Shown piece after piece: positions 1 through 11,643 of a stretch of DNA of 64,000 nt. The position numbers and the translations under genes are program-made. The notes below the pieces were generated by a model. It had not been told where the DNA came from. It made no database searches and saw only the letters and a program-made list of their open reading frames with translations. Each line of letters begins with the position of its first letter. Positions within the stretch are counted from its first letter, which is position 1. The stretch is from Pochonia chlamydosporia 170 (Eukaryota > Ascomycota > Sordariomycetes > Hypocreales > Clavicipitaceae). The DNA lies in assembly GCF_001653235.2 (NCBI RefSeq), contig NC_035790.1, positions 6,634,001 to 6,698,000 on the forward strand. The letters run 5' to 3'.

Positions 1-1726
1 GGTTTCGGGTGGCTTTCCGACAAGGTCAGCGGACCAAAGAATTGCTTCTCCTCGGTACTATCCTCTTGAAATACATCACATATGAAGTCTATCAATTCAA
101 CATTTAATTGGCCCAGAGCCTGGGGTAAGGGATATTCTTTCCAAGACTCATCAGCTTCGGGTGGAGCTTTGCTGTGGTCCGCCGAGATTTGATTATGCCT
201 CCTAGTTCTTGCTATAGTGAGTGCGTTGTTGGGCGACGGATCCTCCTCAGAATCTCCATGCTCTGACGAGACGGGATCAACTTCTTCAACAGGAGGCGGA
301 GACAGGCAAGGAACATTCTCGAAAAAGGCTGGTTTGAGCGGAATTTCTGGCACAGTTCGGCCGATAACCCCTGGCGTTAACTTTGGAGCACGAGGCCTCT
401 TATCCCCATGGAAATTATTCGACTTTTGGGGTGGCTTTTGTCCATCGTTTGGCACAGGTGGGGGTAGCGGCTCTAGAGATGTCTTCTTCTGTGGCTTTGA
501 CGCGGCCGTCGTTTTGATGGAACCCTTAGTGTTTCTCTTCCGCCTTGAAGAATCCCTGGGGAATATTGTATCGTCGGGGAGGGCTGCAGGCTCGGCAACT
601 GGCTGGTTACTGTGTTCTATGTCCGGCGTCGGTAGCGACTGTGACGATGATTTGGATGAAGAGTGTCGACTGAGTGATTGAGCGGCATTCCCAAGCCTCA
701 ACGCCGAAGCTTGCCCACTTTCCTTGGGTTGGAGTGGTTTCAACGATGAGCCGGGGTCGCTGGCCTCAGAAATTTGTTCGGAGAGAGCTTGTAGTCCCTG
801 AGGAGTAAGCCACTCCAGCATCTTGAAAGCTACTGTGCCAAAGGTTGAAGCTGCAAACGACCTGTAGTCGCGGCTCACAGGTTTCTCCGCTATATTGACT
901 TTGTTGTTGCCAACATCAGATAGGTCTTTGTTGTGACAGTTGCGCCTACGTATCCCCGCCTCCGGAGTTTGTCGCCGGGTTTGAGCATTCGTGGGCTCGT
1001 TCGCTAGGCCCTCTAGAATGGAGACCCGACACCGCCCACCAGACGACAAAAGCTTCGGTTTGGATTCGGCACCCACAGAATTCTTGCGCGGCCCTGGCGA
1101 CCCGGGAGCTTTCGGTGATGTGGGCTCGGAGAGGGTTCGAGGCCGTGGTCGCTGCGTGGAGAAGATCAGATTATTCACGGCCGGGGGTGGATCGTTTGAT
1201 CGTCGCAAATACGGGCAGAGACCTCTGTCTGCATTATCCTGGCTGGCGAGATAAACAGCAAGTGTTCTCGCACTTGTGGGATTGTAGCGGCGAATGGGTG
1301 CCTTGCCTGCGAGGCGCTTCCGACCCGTGAAGCAGGTGGCAGTGGTGCATTGGGGAGAACCGCAACCGTTTCGGAGCTGTGCGATGTACCTAGTGAGGAG
1401 CAAGGAGATTAGTGTCGGGAAGAGATTTTGATGAGCAGAGGGCACGACGAGGAGGTTGGTCGCGGGCAGACAAACATACCTTTCAACAAGTAGCTGGAAG
1501 TCATGACGCCTACTAGCACGATATATGGCCAAGACTCGCCGCGGGTTTTCCACATCTTGGAGATACTCGTGAAGTTCTGCCGGCGCGTCGTCAGGTAAGC
1601 GAGCAAAGGGAGCTTCCTGCCAAAGGCCAGCTTCCAAGTCTATAATGTCGGTCGAGTGAAGTTGGTCGCAGGCATGGGGATCTGAGTTGCCACCATGACC
1701 AGGATCGGTATGCGCCGAGGCGCTCA
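1..1726 (-). CDS. HECT-type E3 ubiquitin ligase with AZUL zinc finger, N-terminal part (runs off left edge)
   Basis: Two exons are visible. Exon 1 is 1726-1480, followed by a 90-nt intron (donor GTATGT, acceptor CTAG). Exon 2 starts at 1389 and stays open without a stop to base 1, giving about 545 residues. Residues 92-141 carry a Cys pattern (C92, C97, C102 and C141 in GLCPYL) with the intervening ARTLAVYLASQDN helix typical of the AZUL zinc finger at the N terminus of UBE3A-type HECT ligases. The region after it is Ser/Pro-rich and looks disordered; the catalytic HECT domain would lie beyond the window. By family this is a ubiquitin ligase acting with an E2 on unknown substrates. The ATG at 1726 is chosen because it opens the frame that splices cleanly into the AZUL exon. 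HECT identity is inferred from AZUL, not seen. Confidence 0.8.
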
Positions 1727-2774
1727 TGATGAACGATGTACTGTGTTCAGGTGATGCATCGGCTGTGTCCTGCCGCCCTGAGACGTGGAGTATTTCAATA
1801 AGGTCAAAGATGAACTTCTTCGTGCGATGATAATTGCGAGATGCCTTGGGGCAAAGGCAGAGGTGAATACGAGATGAGACAGGTGGTGCAGACGGTGATG
1901 ACGGATGGTTGAGCAGGTCAACTCTGGTCTGGTCTGGTGGCGCTTGCCGGGGACTAAAGCACCAGCGGCTGTCAACGCTCAAACGGATCAACTAAATTGC
2001 AGGCAGGGCAATCTGGGGACCGCCGTTAGCGGGATGAAGACTCCGTAAGTCCACATGGACTCATGCATGCAAACATTGATTGAAACCAGCACCAGTTGAC
2101 TCTTGAGACGTCAATGCACCATGGAGCCGCCGCTAATGGCTGTGGATGATCCACTGATGCCCAGTGTGTAAGTGGCCAACAAGGAGGCGGCCAGTCAGGC
2201 GTCAGCATTGGCTGCATCCATGATGTGGCACAAATATCCAGCCAAGTATAATTAATCCCTGCATACTCCGTGCAGATTTATGCAGCATCAAATCGCTGAG
2301 TGCCAGTCAGGTCAGGCTTCCACCACGAGCCAGTGATGTCCTGCGCAACTTAACAACAATCAACAATGCCCGAATCTGGGACCATCCTTATCAACCCTTG
2401 CGAAAGTTCCAACCAAACAGAGTCAACAAACATTCGGCATCAACCAGACAGCATCACTCTGTCTTAGTCCACACATATGCATACAAGGCTTACCAACGTG
2501 CGTTGCTGCCACACTTTGATGACCAAACTAACGTAAGTCTGCACATCGGCATCCCTCTGCACCAAAGGAACCAATACGAGAAGCTCGAGTATTCCATGCG
2601 TGTAACCAGTGGATAAGCCAAGAAACCACACCAGCCTCGACCTGTCTACACAATGACGCAAAAAAAAGAGGTTCTCGGGAGGCTGGAATCTGGCACTGTG
2701 AGTCTGACAAAGAGGCACAACGGCACATTCAGTCATTACTACAACATGGCAGATGATGATTTGGCGAACCCGAC
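1727..2774. other. Intergenic, upstream of the HECT gene
   Basis: About 1 kb between the start of the HECT-ligase gene and the 3' end of the halogenase pseudogene. Only short open frames without family resemblance occur, and I see no RNA gene. It presumably holds the promoter of the ligase gene. Confidence 0.5.
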
Positions 2775-4337
2775 CTAGGAGATGACCTTGGTCTGGTCAA
2801 TATGAACACTTCCATCCCTAATCCCGAGGTACTTGCCGTCTAGGAAAGAAGGCGACAGAAAATGTCGCTTGTCGATCTTGGACTGTTCTGCCTTTCGAAG
2901 GCCAAGGCTCCCATGTTCAAGTCTTGGCGCCAGTCCATCAATAGTATCCAACGCAAAGCTATCTATCTCCAATGGGTCTTTGCAAATCATACGCCTGCTT
3001 CCAAGGATCTCAAGGATCTGCTTCACATCGGCGGTCAAGTGTATTTGTACATCTTCCAACGTGGTTGGTGTCGTGGAGTCACCCATGGATTCGACATCCA
3101 GCTGTTTGAGTTTCTCGAATAGGGCGTCCTTCTTCTCTGGCGGGACGTATTAGAATGCTCTAAAGCAGAATTCGAGACCTTGGAGATATCTGCCGCTGTC
3201 AATTTGCCTGTGACATCAGCATCGACTGTACCTTGGATGACTAAAGCAGATATCTGTCAGCCAAATGGTTGCTAATTTGACCGACCATAAAGATGAGCCT
3301 TACTGGGTCGGAATAGGTCAAAAGCCCGGTGGAAACCAGCCTCGTCCATGTCTTGTATAATAGGCTCGTGCTGGTTCCTGATCTGCTTCGTAGCACTACT
3401 AACAGCCAAGAAGAATCGAGTATAAGTCTCGACGGTCTTCTTGGAGTGCCAAGAGCCTGCAGTCTCTTCGCTGCAGTCGCCCCTAATCGAGGCAGCAATT
3501 GTAGCCGCTGCGGATAGACCGCCAGTTATTGCTAGATGGACACCTGAGGAGAATAAAGGATCTATGAAACAGCCAGCATCTCCGCATATGCGAGCTGTGG
3601 GTAAGTGATAAGTGGATGCTGTGTACGACCAGTCCGAAGCAGACCTGATCTCAGTAACTAGTTCCGCTTTTTCCAGGAGCTTCTTTGTCCTTGGTGCCAA
3701 GCCGAGGCAGTGTTTGTAAAATTCCATTGTAGAAAGCCGGTCCAGGTCTCGTTTCTTCTTTGCCGCCATCTTCTGATCTTGGACGATGCCGACAGAGCGA
3801 GTCCCGTCATGTAATGGTATGAATCAAGCCCAGCCGCTGCAATCTGTTGTTTGATAAGCGCAGTGAAAACGAAATACAATAGAGCGTGCGCTCACTTACC
3901 TTCCAAGCCTTCAAAATATGGTGAACCTTCCATGTGCGTTCCTAGACCATACAAGTTGTCGCTCTTCCAGTACGCCCAGTTTGCTACATTCGTGAAGTTT
4001 TCGTTAAACTTTTTGTTTTTCAAATACTTAATACTAGTAATTCCATGTCTCCCGCTCGCGTCTACAAGATATTTAAACGTAATGGAACCAGACTCTCCGC
4101 TCTTTTTCGTCCAACTGGCAGAAATAGGTCGACCAAGGGGTAGATCTGGGGTGACCTGTAGCGTCCCAATTGTTATGTTACTTGCCTCTGGCTCGAATTG
4201 AACTGCGTCGACTTTTGTTTCGTCAGGGATAAAGGCACCAGACTTTCCCGCGTGTCGGAAGGGCAAATCATCAGATTCAGAGCGAACTAGATTCCATGCA
4301 TATCCCTTATCGCCGAGTGGCTCGATAAAGTTGGTGT
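2775..4337 (-). pseudogene. Flavin-dependent halogenase pseudogene (RadH/Rdc2 type)
   Basis: The three parts read as a fungal phenolic flavin-dependent halogenase. The first exon (4337-3900) contains NLVRSESDDLPFRHAGKSGA and KYLVDASGRHGI. A 56-nt intron (3899-3844) joins it to a segment with FIPLHDGTRSVG and the family motif GDAGCFIDPLFSSGVHLA. The third part (3152-2775) has LAPRLEHGSLGL near the C terminus. Intact members use FADH2, O2 and halide to halogenate aromatic polyketides. Lesions seen: (1) the N-terminal GxGxxG FAD-binding segment and the following ~75 residues are missing upstream; (2) an in-frame TGA at 3826-3824 replaces the second Trp expected in the GWAWFIPLH motif; (3) the reading frame shifts near 3170-3190; (4) an in-frame TAA lies at 3152-3150. 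The copy cannot make a full enzyme. It is isolated from any biosynthetic backbone gene here. Confidence 0.85.
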
Positions 4338-5739
4338 CTGTGTAAGTGTTACTTCAAGGTGACTAGTACTGTGCAGCTTTGGGGGACGTCCATGATGTAA
4401 AGCGTACGGCAATTGTACTGGGATACTTGACGGGTTCAGAATTTAGTGGAAGCAGGCAATATATGATCTGGTTTATTCCGTGGGGAAAACTATGTGTGAT
4501 TTGGAGGCCAGAGGCAGTGGGAACGGAGAGAGGCCGGAGAGAGGACGAGTTTATATATCCGCCAACACATTCGATGCTCGAATTTATTGTCACGAGTAGA
4601 TCTAATAGCTCACGACGGCAGCGCCAGACACGGCTGGATGGGATGGGTGCACACGGTTCATATTGACAAATCAGAGTAGCGTCGCTTTGCAGTATGCCCT
4701 TGACATATACTGACCGAGTTGTGCCACTCGAGGCAAGACAACTATCAGTGATCGTAGTGGGAGAGCCAGCTGAATGAGAAGAAGATACAACCCACTCTTT
4801 AAGGCACCCCGTGTATTCTTGAGCATGCGAATCAACCTGGATCTGCAGTTTATTAGTCATTTACTTCATCAGTCAGATGAAACCAGATGCTTTCCATCTC
4901 GACAGCCCAGAGTGTTGACGCCCAACACGTAACACCATGGAGCGTACAATCGGACTCTCTAAGATATTGATGGATGGTTAGTCTTTTGGCGGCGGCAAAT
5001 GGATGCTGGCACAGACTGCGCTTGTTGGAGATGGACTGACGGTTAAACAACCATTTGACTTCCTAGGTACCTACCTAGGTAGGTAGGTGCTGAGGTACCT
5101 AGGTAGTTGGGTAATGTATGGCATTCTGTTCCTGAAGTTGAGAACGGTGGCAGAACATCACGGTTCTTGACTTGTCTCCAGGCGAATATTAGAACTCGAA
5201 CGGACACGCTAAGAATAGTGGAAGTTAGATCGCATCGCTTATCTGTTGTGGACACGGGAGCCATCGAATGGACAGCATGTGCAAAAGGTGGTCAACGTTT
5301 GCTTGAAGACATCAGAAACAACGTTAGTTAGATGGCTTCTCACCGCTTTCCATATTGGGCATGTCCACGCAGTGCCCTCTACCCTCTCATGATGGTACGC
5401 TTGGCTGCTGCCCCGCAGCTGGTCAATATTTGCCCCTCCAATCCACTAGACTTCTCTCAGCTTAACCAGCACAGTCTGGTCTTCAACTGCCCTCGCCGTT
5501 TGGTCATTCTTGTCGCTGCTTTCTGCCGCTTCTGCCAACCCCGCCACCAAAAATCTTCTTTTTGCCACTAAATTAATAATTCCTGTTGGTTTTTGGGGCT
5601 GGCTTCACACCCACACATCAACGTCAGATCGACGTCGTCATTTATCCAGACGTGCTGGTAACACTCTTCCTAAACAACCTCATCGCTCTATTCAATAAAG
5701 AATCACATCGCCGCAAAGCCTAACAGTGTGCGCTTCATC
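4338..5739. other. Intergenic between the halogenase remnant and rei1
   Basis: A 165-codon open frame on the minus strand (4860-4363) shows no FAD-binding motif and no family resemblance, so I do not call it. The missing halogenase N terminus was searched for here in both strands and not found. A CCTAGGTA-type repeat patch sits at 5061-5110. The last few hundred bases are CT-rich, as expected for the rei1 promoter and leader. Confidence 0.5.
5061..5110. repeat. Palindromic AGGTACCTAGGTAGGT repeat patch
   Basis: Overlapping copies of CCTAGGTA and AGGTACCT are arranged as direct and inverted units over about 50 bases. A shorter copy of the same motif (CCTAGGTAGGTA) appears near 32080. Function unknown; such patches are common intergenic elements in some hypocrealean genomes. 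Confidence 0.7.
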
Positions 5740-7492
5740 ATGGCGAGCGTTGCCGCCGCACCAGCAGGTGCTGGCACTTCTGCTTCCCACCCGTACACTT
5801 GTAACACGTGCCAAGTTGCCTACCGCAACATCGACTTGCAAAAGGGTCATATGAAGAGTGACTGGCAGTAAGTTGCCTTTGTCGTTCCATGCCAACTCTT
5901 CCAAGTTTGGGCTCTGGTGATGTTTCTGAAATCATGTACTGACCTTCCGGCCTAGCCGATACAATCTGAAGCGCCGTGTTGCTTCTCTTCCACCGATCTC
6001 GTCCGAAGTATTTAGCGAAAAGGTTCTCCAAGCTCGTGCAACTTCTAGTGCCGAAGCTGAAAAGGCTTACTTCGAGGCCAAATGCGAGCCCTGCAACAAG
6101 ACGTACTATAGCGAAAACGCTTATCAAAACCACTTGCTCAGCCAGAAGCACAAGACCAACGAGACAGCCTCAGCAGGCCCACAACGCCGACAAGATGACG
6201 AGGCTACGTCCGTGATCAGCTCTACCTTCTCTCTGGGCGAGCCCACGTCGGTGGCTAAGCACGAGCTTGACTCAGACGCCGAAGACGAGTTCAACCAGGT
6301 CATCGAAAGTCTCCAAAACGCCAAGGTTTCCGCCGAGCAGCGCCCTTCACCAGTGAGCAGACCTTCCAACCCTAAACCCACTGCCTCTGGTGCCAACAGA
6401 GACGGTGCTGGTGACGAAGATTCAGAGTCAACGACACCTTCACACTCTGTCGCTGAACCTACTTGGACCTTGAATTCCTGCATCTTCTGCAACTTCGAGT
6501 CTCCCTCACTGCCACTCAGTGTTCAGCACATGGAGCGCTTCCACGGAATGTTTATTCCTGAGCGGCCATACCTCGCCAATCTGGAGGGTCTGGTAAAGCA
6601 GCTGCAGCGCCAGGTCAGCGAGTATCACGAGTGCCTGAGCTGCGGCAAAATGAAGTCCACAGTGTTTGGCGTTCAAACACACATGCGCGACAAGGGCCAC
6701 TGCAAGATCCCCTTCAGCACCGAGCAAGAACAGCTTGCTATTGGTGATTTTTACGACTTCCGAAGTACATACTCCGATGATGAAGAGGATGACGAGGACG
6801 AAGCATCTGACACAGAGGAAGAAGAGCGTGGTGGGGCCAAACTCGGTTCAAGAAGGAAGGCTAAGCTTGTTGATGAGAATGGGGAGGAACTCGATGGAGA
6901 GGAGGACGGCGAGGGCTGGGAAACTGACAGCTCCGCCTCGTCTCTTGATTCCGCCGATCTGACGGCCGTTCCCGCCGAAGGTCATATTCACCAGTATGAG
7001 CGCCTTAAGAGACACCCTCATCATTCAACCCGGGATCCTCGGAATCACCGGCAGGCAGATGGATGGCACTCCCGGGCACACAAACACACGCACGCCGCTT
7101 TCTATGATGATTATGAGCTACACTTGCCCACTGGCAAGTCTGTTGGTCACCGGTCACTGAACAAATACTTCCGCCAGAACCTCAACAATTATCCGACGCC
7201 AGAAGAGCGGGCCGAGCGGCTCGCCATTGAAGGCGCCGAGTCTGGCGAGGAGGGCCATACCAAGGATCGCAGCATCGTTCTTCGCAACGGTCAGCGATTT
7301 AAGAGGGATGTTGTACCCCGAGGAACTGTTGGCTTGGCTAATGTGTCGGACGAGAAGAAGCGGGCAGTCCGCAAGTCGGAACACCGCGGCCGAGACTTGG
7401 AGCAGTTCAATACCAAGAGGACGGATTGGATGTATGGCAAGAGAAACAACAACCAAAAGCACTATTACTACCGCTTTGATGGCGGTGGTTAG
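5740..7492 (+). CDS. rei1: Cytoplasmic 60S subunit biogenesis factor REI1 (C2H2 zinc finger)
   Basis: Exon 1 is 5740-5867 and exon 2 is 5956-7492, joined by an 88-nt intron that splits the last His codon of the first finger. The product is 554 residues. Four C2H2-type fingers are visible. The first has C21, C24, H37 and H43; the second starts YFEAKCEPC at about residue 81; then come a CIFCNFES finger and a CLSCGKM finger. An acidic low-complexity stretch and a basic C-terminal region (HRSLNKYFRQNLNNYP) follow. This is the order seen in yeast Rei1/Reh1 and human ZNF622, which bind late pre-60S particles in the cytoplasm and help release Arx1 and recycle Tif6. The ATG at 5740 restores the complete first finger. 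Confidence 0.95.
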
Positions 7493-8328
7493 TCGCTCGG
7501 ACGAAATCAAAATAGACGTGATGATTTTGCAATGAAATTATGGTACCTTAATGTGAATGGTATCAATGTGAATAGAGTATACTGTAGACGAGGTCTCAGG
7601 CTAGCATAGCCAGGAGCACCCAGACCCCGTAGATGCCGGCTAGTTACTCTGCGCTTCCTGTTGACAGATGTATCGGCCCATAACTTATGAGACAGATGAA
7701 GAGGACCAATGTAGGATGAGCAGGTGCATATCTTCACCAGTTTTAGACAATTGGAGCGCAAGACAAAGGCGGCGGCGTGCAAATATCTCTGCCGACATAA
7801 ACCTTGCAGAAAGACAGCCTCGCTGGGCTGTCCTCATCAAACATGGTCCACAGGGTTGCAATTTGTCTTAGGTCAGTTTGGTTCTACCACGACGCTGCTA
7901 AATCAAAGTGAGGCTCTTCTGTGGGATGTAGAAGCTGCATCCACAGTTGGCAAAAATCATTGTGCTGCAAAGACTCAGAAGAGCACCTAGGCTCTCAGGG
8001 AGTGTGCTACCAGGTATAAAGTCGATGCTTATGTCACCATGACTTATAAGCATCCGCATGATATGATGTCTCTAGGCTCACAGGTTCAGGCCGAATCAAG
8101 ACATTCAAATGGGACTAAGCGACGTCAATGTCTCGAGTATACCGCATACCGCTGTTTTGCACCAGCAAGTCTCTCGTGTTTCTCTGAAGCACTGTGATTA
8201 TGTTTCAGCCATCCATGTCATAAGACTAGCAGATACTAGATAAGTGGCATATAAAAGATGTTGGGAGACGCATGCTATTCAATTCTGTTCCCCTCATTCT
8301 ATGCCTAACACGACCCATTCATATCGAA
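7493..8328. other. Intergenic downstream of rei1
   Basis: Contains the rei1 3' region and only short, non-conserved open frames. A TATA-like element (CATATAAAAGATG) at about 8249-8261 precedes the small secreted candidate. Confidence 0.5.
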
Positions 8329-8442
8329 ATGAAACCCACGACCATTATTACCGCCGTAGCTCTTAGCTTCGCAACTGTCAGTGTTGCTAGCCCTACGCCA
8401 GACGACAGTTTCAACGCATTGTTGTGGTGCCATTTTGCCTAA
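8329..8442 (+). CDS. Possible tiny secreted peptide (37 aa) or first exon of a decayed secreted protein
   Basis: The ATG at 8329 opens a 37-residue frame starting MKPTTIITAVALSFATVSVA, a convincing signal peptide with an A-S-P cleavage context. The frame ends at TAA 8440-8442. A TATA-like box lies about 70 bases upstream and the ATG context (TCGAAATGA) is acceptable. I found no clean splice donor that extends it into a longer protein, so it may be a relic, a short peptide, or chance. Small secreted proteins of this form are common in fungi, but no family is recognised. Confidence 0.3.
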   Translation: MKPTTIITAVALSFATVSVASPTPDDSFNALLWCHFA

Positions 8443-10170
8443 CTGTTAATATCATTGCCAATTGATCAAACTATTCAGAATCGTAGATCACATTGCACTA
8501 GTTACCCTGGGCCCAGGCATTTGAGATTTTAATAGACCAGTGAAGATTGCTTAAAGCGAGCCAAGGGTGTTGGTGAGTTGGATTCAACGGCTCGTTGATA
8601 TAAGCCATGTGCAGATTCTGGCAGAAACAGGTCTGCAAAAGTCCTGGTCTTTGTACAGGAAGTGAATCGTGCCGGTATCATCAAACTATTATGTGTAAGT
8701 CTTTAAATTCCTCGGAATGATAGTAGGAAGGCGGAAGCTATACTTGCACAACACGGAATCATTAAAATCCGCTTGACCACACTACAACTTCCAATTTGTC
8801 TCGGAGAATAAAGTCGTGCAACATGAGAAACCACAAGGCGCCACAGCACCACCAATATAATAGTGTAAAGGCACGTCGATAATCTAGATAACTCACGCCA
8901 GCAGCATTGACATTCACATAGCTGTAGGCATATTCTGCCCCACGAATAGCGCAGTCTTCTCAAATGTCATACTTGTACGGAGACCAAAGCAGTATATGAC
9001 GTCGAAATCTCCCCAAACCGCATCAGATTCCAGAAACTCTTACCACCTCACCAACAATATCAGAAACAAGCTCATCGGCAACAGGCAAGATCTGGTGCCA
9101 CGCTGCTAAAATTATCACCCTCCAGCCCACGCCACACCAAGCCCTGCGGGTTGTGCCACTCCGTAACTCAGAAGCTCCCCAGCCGCAGCCACTCGGGTTG
9201 ATCCATATTCAACCAAGCCTCCCCCCATCCAGGGCACAAAAACGATAATTTGTGCATGACAAGTGGACGCTCTTATTTGCGCAGCCTTGAAAACTGGAGC
9301 CTGGCTGAAAACCCGGCAGGGATACTCAAGCACCGTGGATCTTCTGGTGCTGACGGGAGACATGGATCATGGGGAAAAGAAAACCGGAACCATGACAGGC
9401 GAAAAGGGTGGTGATTGGCAAAGCCTAGAGGTCTCTTGCAGTGGTTTAGCCAACAATGCAATGCAGGCTTGGTTTATTTCATTTTTTTTGCAGCAAGTCC
9501 AAGAGCTCGGCGCACAGGGTGGCTCCTGGTCTGCAGCAAACTTGTGTTATTTTGAGCGGTTTATTGCAGATCATTCGAGACAAAGAACGGGGTGGCTGGG
9601 GCTCATGGCGCAACTCGACAACTCGTGCAGGGAGGAGAAAAGCACAGGACGATAACCAGAAACTGAGCGAGGCTGTTGCTCAAAGGAAAATAATGTCTGG
9701 CACCAGCTTCAGCTTATGCGAGGGAAATTGGGCAGCGGGTCGTCAGCCTTAAAACCGTCCCTTGCTGAGTGAGCTCAGAGCCTCCAATGTTACAAGGGGT
9801 TGACAGTTGGTTTTTTGTTTCCGCTCCCCCAAGTTATCCTGAAATTGTCCAGGGCTCTTCTCCATACTCCATACTTTGTAACAAGGTGTTGCTGGTTGAT
9901 TTCCTGTTGCCGATTTTGTCCCACCCATGCACTGATATTTGGTTGTACCACGTCGGGCTGTTGGCTGGGTGCATTGTTATTGTCCATCTGCCCTTGACCT
10001 GGTTATCCGAAATTTCCATCCCTTTCCCTCCATTTGTGTGGTGACCTCAGCTTTTTCTCTCTTTTGGTGCAAAACTTCCTTCGTTGACCAGTGAAGGTTG
10101 CGGTTTGCAAGCAACTCCACCACTTACCTCTCAACAACAACAAACAACGTCTTCTCCGATTGTCTTCAAA
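8443..10170. other. Intergenic, upstream of the surface-protein gene
   Basis: About 1.7 kb with open frames up to 130 codons (9263-9655) that have no recognisable composition or motifs. The final 100 bases before 10171 are rich in CAA and CT, like a fungal 5' leader. No RNA gene seen. Confidence 0.5.
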
Positions 10171-11142
10171 ATGATTCGAAAACGGACATCATCCTCTCCT
10201 ACGCTTCTCCTTATTGTGCTGTCAACCTTCATCCCCTCTGTCCTCTCGGCGGAAGTCGACTTCTCATTCTACCCGACAAAGGCACAGCCATGCCTATACG
10301 ACGCCGCTAAAGCATCCAAATGCACAGGATCCACGATCCCAGATCTGAATAAGTGTCTTTGCAGTAACGGCGGCGGTTTCGTCATCAAGGCAGCGCAATG
10401 CCTTGGCCAGAAAGACGCGGACGACGTGTCCAAGGTGTACGACACCATGTCCAGTGCTTGCTCGACGTCAAATACACCCATAACAATTAGCGAGAAGGCG
10501 TTCAAAAATGCTGCAAAGTCACCTCCCACGACGACAACTTCGTCTATAAGCTCGACTGCCACTCCATCCTCCACCTCATCACCATCCTCATCTTCAACCT
10601 CGTCGTCTTCAACCATTGCCAGCGTGACGCCTACCCAGTCCAATCCACCCAGCGGCAACGAAAACAACTCGTCGGGTCTTTCCAAAGGGGCCATAGTTGG
10701 CATTGGTGTAGGCGCCGCAGCAGGGGGTATGCTCGCCATGGGAGCACTGGTCCTGTTCCTTCGACGCCGACAGAAGAAGAAGGCGGAGGATGAATCTCGG
10801 CCGATGCTCGTGCAGAATGACTACGATAAACGCAACACGGCGACGACGTTTCCTCCCACAGAGCCATCCCCGACATTTGGACGATTTGGCTCCGATGTCA
10901 AAGCTTCATGGGGTTCGAGCCCATCGCCAGGCTTTCCATCACCAGATTTCAACACGGATTCGAGTCCTGCGCAATATGCTGGTCCCTTCGCGTCACCGAC
11001 GCCTGAGGGCAATCCTGCGTTGCACGGCTCTGGAGGACAAGCATTCGAGATGGACGCGTCGACTGTCTCTCAGCATCGGCCGGTAGGGTCGGCTGTGGAA
11101 ATGGAGGGTTCTTTGCCGCCGACGCATCAGGGTCGGTACTGA
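10171..11142 (+). CDS. Ser/Thr-rich single-pass surface protein with a six-cysteine ectodomain
   Basis: A 323-residue protein from the ATG at 10171 (context TTCAAAATGA). An in-frame ATG-less extension upstream is ignored because the signal peptide starts here. Layout: signal peptide 1 to about 27; six Cys at 41, 51, 62, 64, 77 and 97; a Ser/Thr/Pro-rich stalk of about 115-165 that is likely O-mannosylated; one transmembrane helix at about 173-197 (GAIVGIGVGAAAGGMLAMGA); then RRRQKKK and a cytoplasmic tail rich in Pro and Ser. The Cys count is two short of the eight of a CFEM domain, so I do not call CFEM. The layout resembles fungal wall-stress or adhesion-type membrane proteins. Exact role unknown. 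Confidence 0.8.
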   Translation: MIRKRTSSSPTLLLIVLSTFIPSVLSAEVDFSFYPTKAQPCLYDAAKASKCTGSTIPDLNKCLCSNGGGFVIKAAQCLGQKDADDVSKVYDTMSSACSTSNTPITISEKAFKNAAKSPPTTTTSSISSTATPSSTSSPSSSSTSSSSTIASVTPTQSNPPSGNENNSSGLSKGAIVGIGVGAAAGGMLAMGALVLFLRRRQKKKAEDESRPMLVQNDYDKRNTATTFPPTEPSPTFGRFGSDVKASWGSSPSPGFPSPDFNTDSSPAQYAGPFASPTPEGNPALHGSGGQAFEMDASTVSQHRPVGSAVEMEGSLPPTHQGRY

Positions 11143-11643
11143 AGTGCTGGTGGGTGTCGGAATTGGAGATTCCTGAGTTGATGGCATTTTAATTTAGCAT
11201 GGCGCATGGTCTTTTTTAGGGTTTTGCATTCATCGGCACATGGCTCGGAAGTACGACGTTTGATGGGACGTCTTGATTACTACGGCAAAGTTGCTTATAA
11301 TCTGAATATTAATTGATAAATATCAATGTGTGTTATCTTTCCATGTTGCGGTGCGTTTAATCTATCCCGGCCCGGAGTCTGACAAGTGCATAAGCTGTGT
11401 GGCTTTAGCTTCGATCGGAGATTTGGAGACTGAACCCCTGGTGGACGGATTTCGGTGAGGCCAATGTGCCTCGGCTTGCGCGAGTGTAACGTCTTCAATT
11501 GATGGCCACACCAGACGTTGCCTCAAAACCAACACGTACCTTCGCCTTTTCTGAGTATAAAGTTTTGCAAACTTGACTAAATTAGCGAAGTTACACCCAA
11601 CGCGTTGGGAACATCGACAAACAGCTCAGCTGTCGACGGCACA
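11143..11643. other. Intergenic between the surface protein and the Ayr1-like gene
   Basis: About 500 bases; AT-rich 3' region of the upstream gene followed by the presumed promoter of the reductase gene. Nothing else seen. Confidence 0.5.

Noticed and set aside
3824..3826. Repeat-induced point mutation as the cause of the halogenase stop
   Set aside because: A TGG to TGA change is a transition but not in the CpA context typical of RIP, and the region is not strongly AT-skewed.
4363..4860. 165-codon minus-strand frame upstream of the halogenase remnant
   Set aside because: No FAD-binding or halogenase motif, no family resemblance, and it does not join in phase to the halogenase exons.
9263..9655. 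130-codon plus-strand frame in the gap before the surface protein
   Set aside because: Random-looking composition, no motif, and starts and stops consistent with chance.
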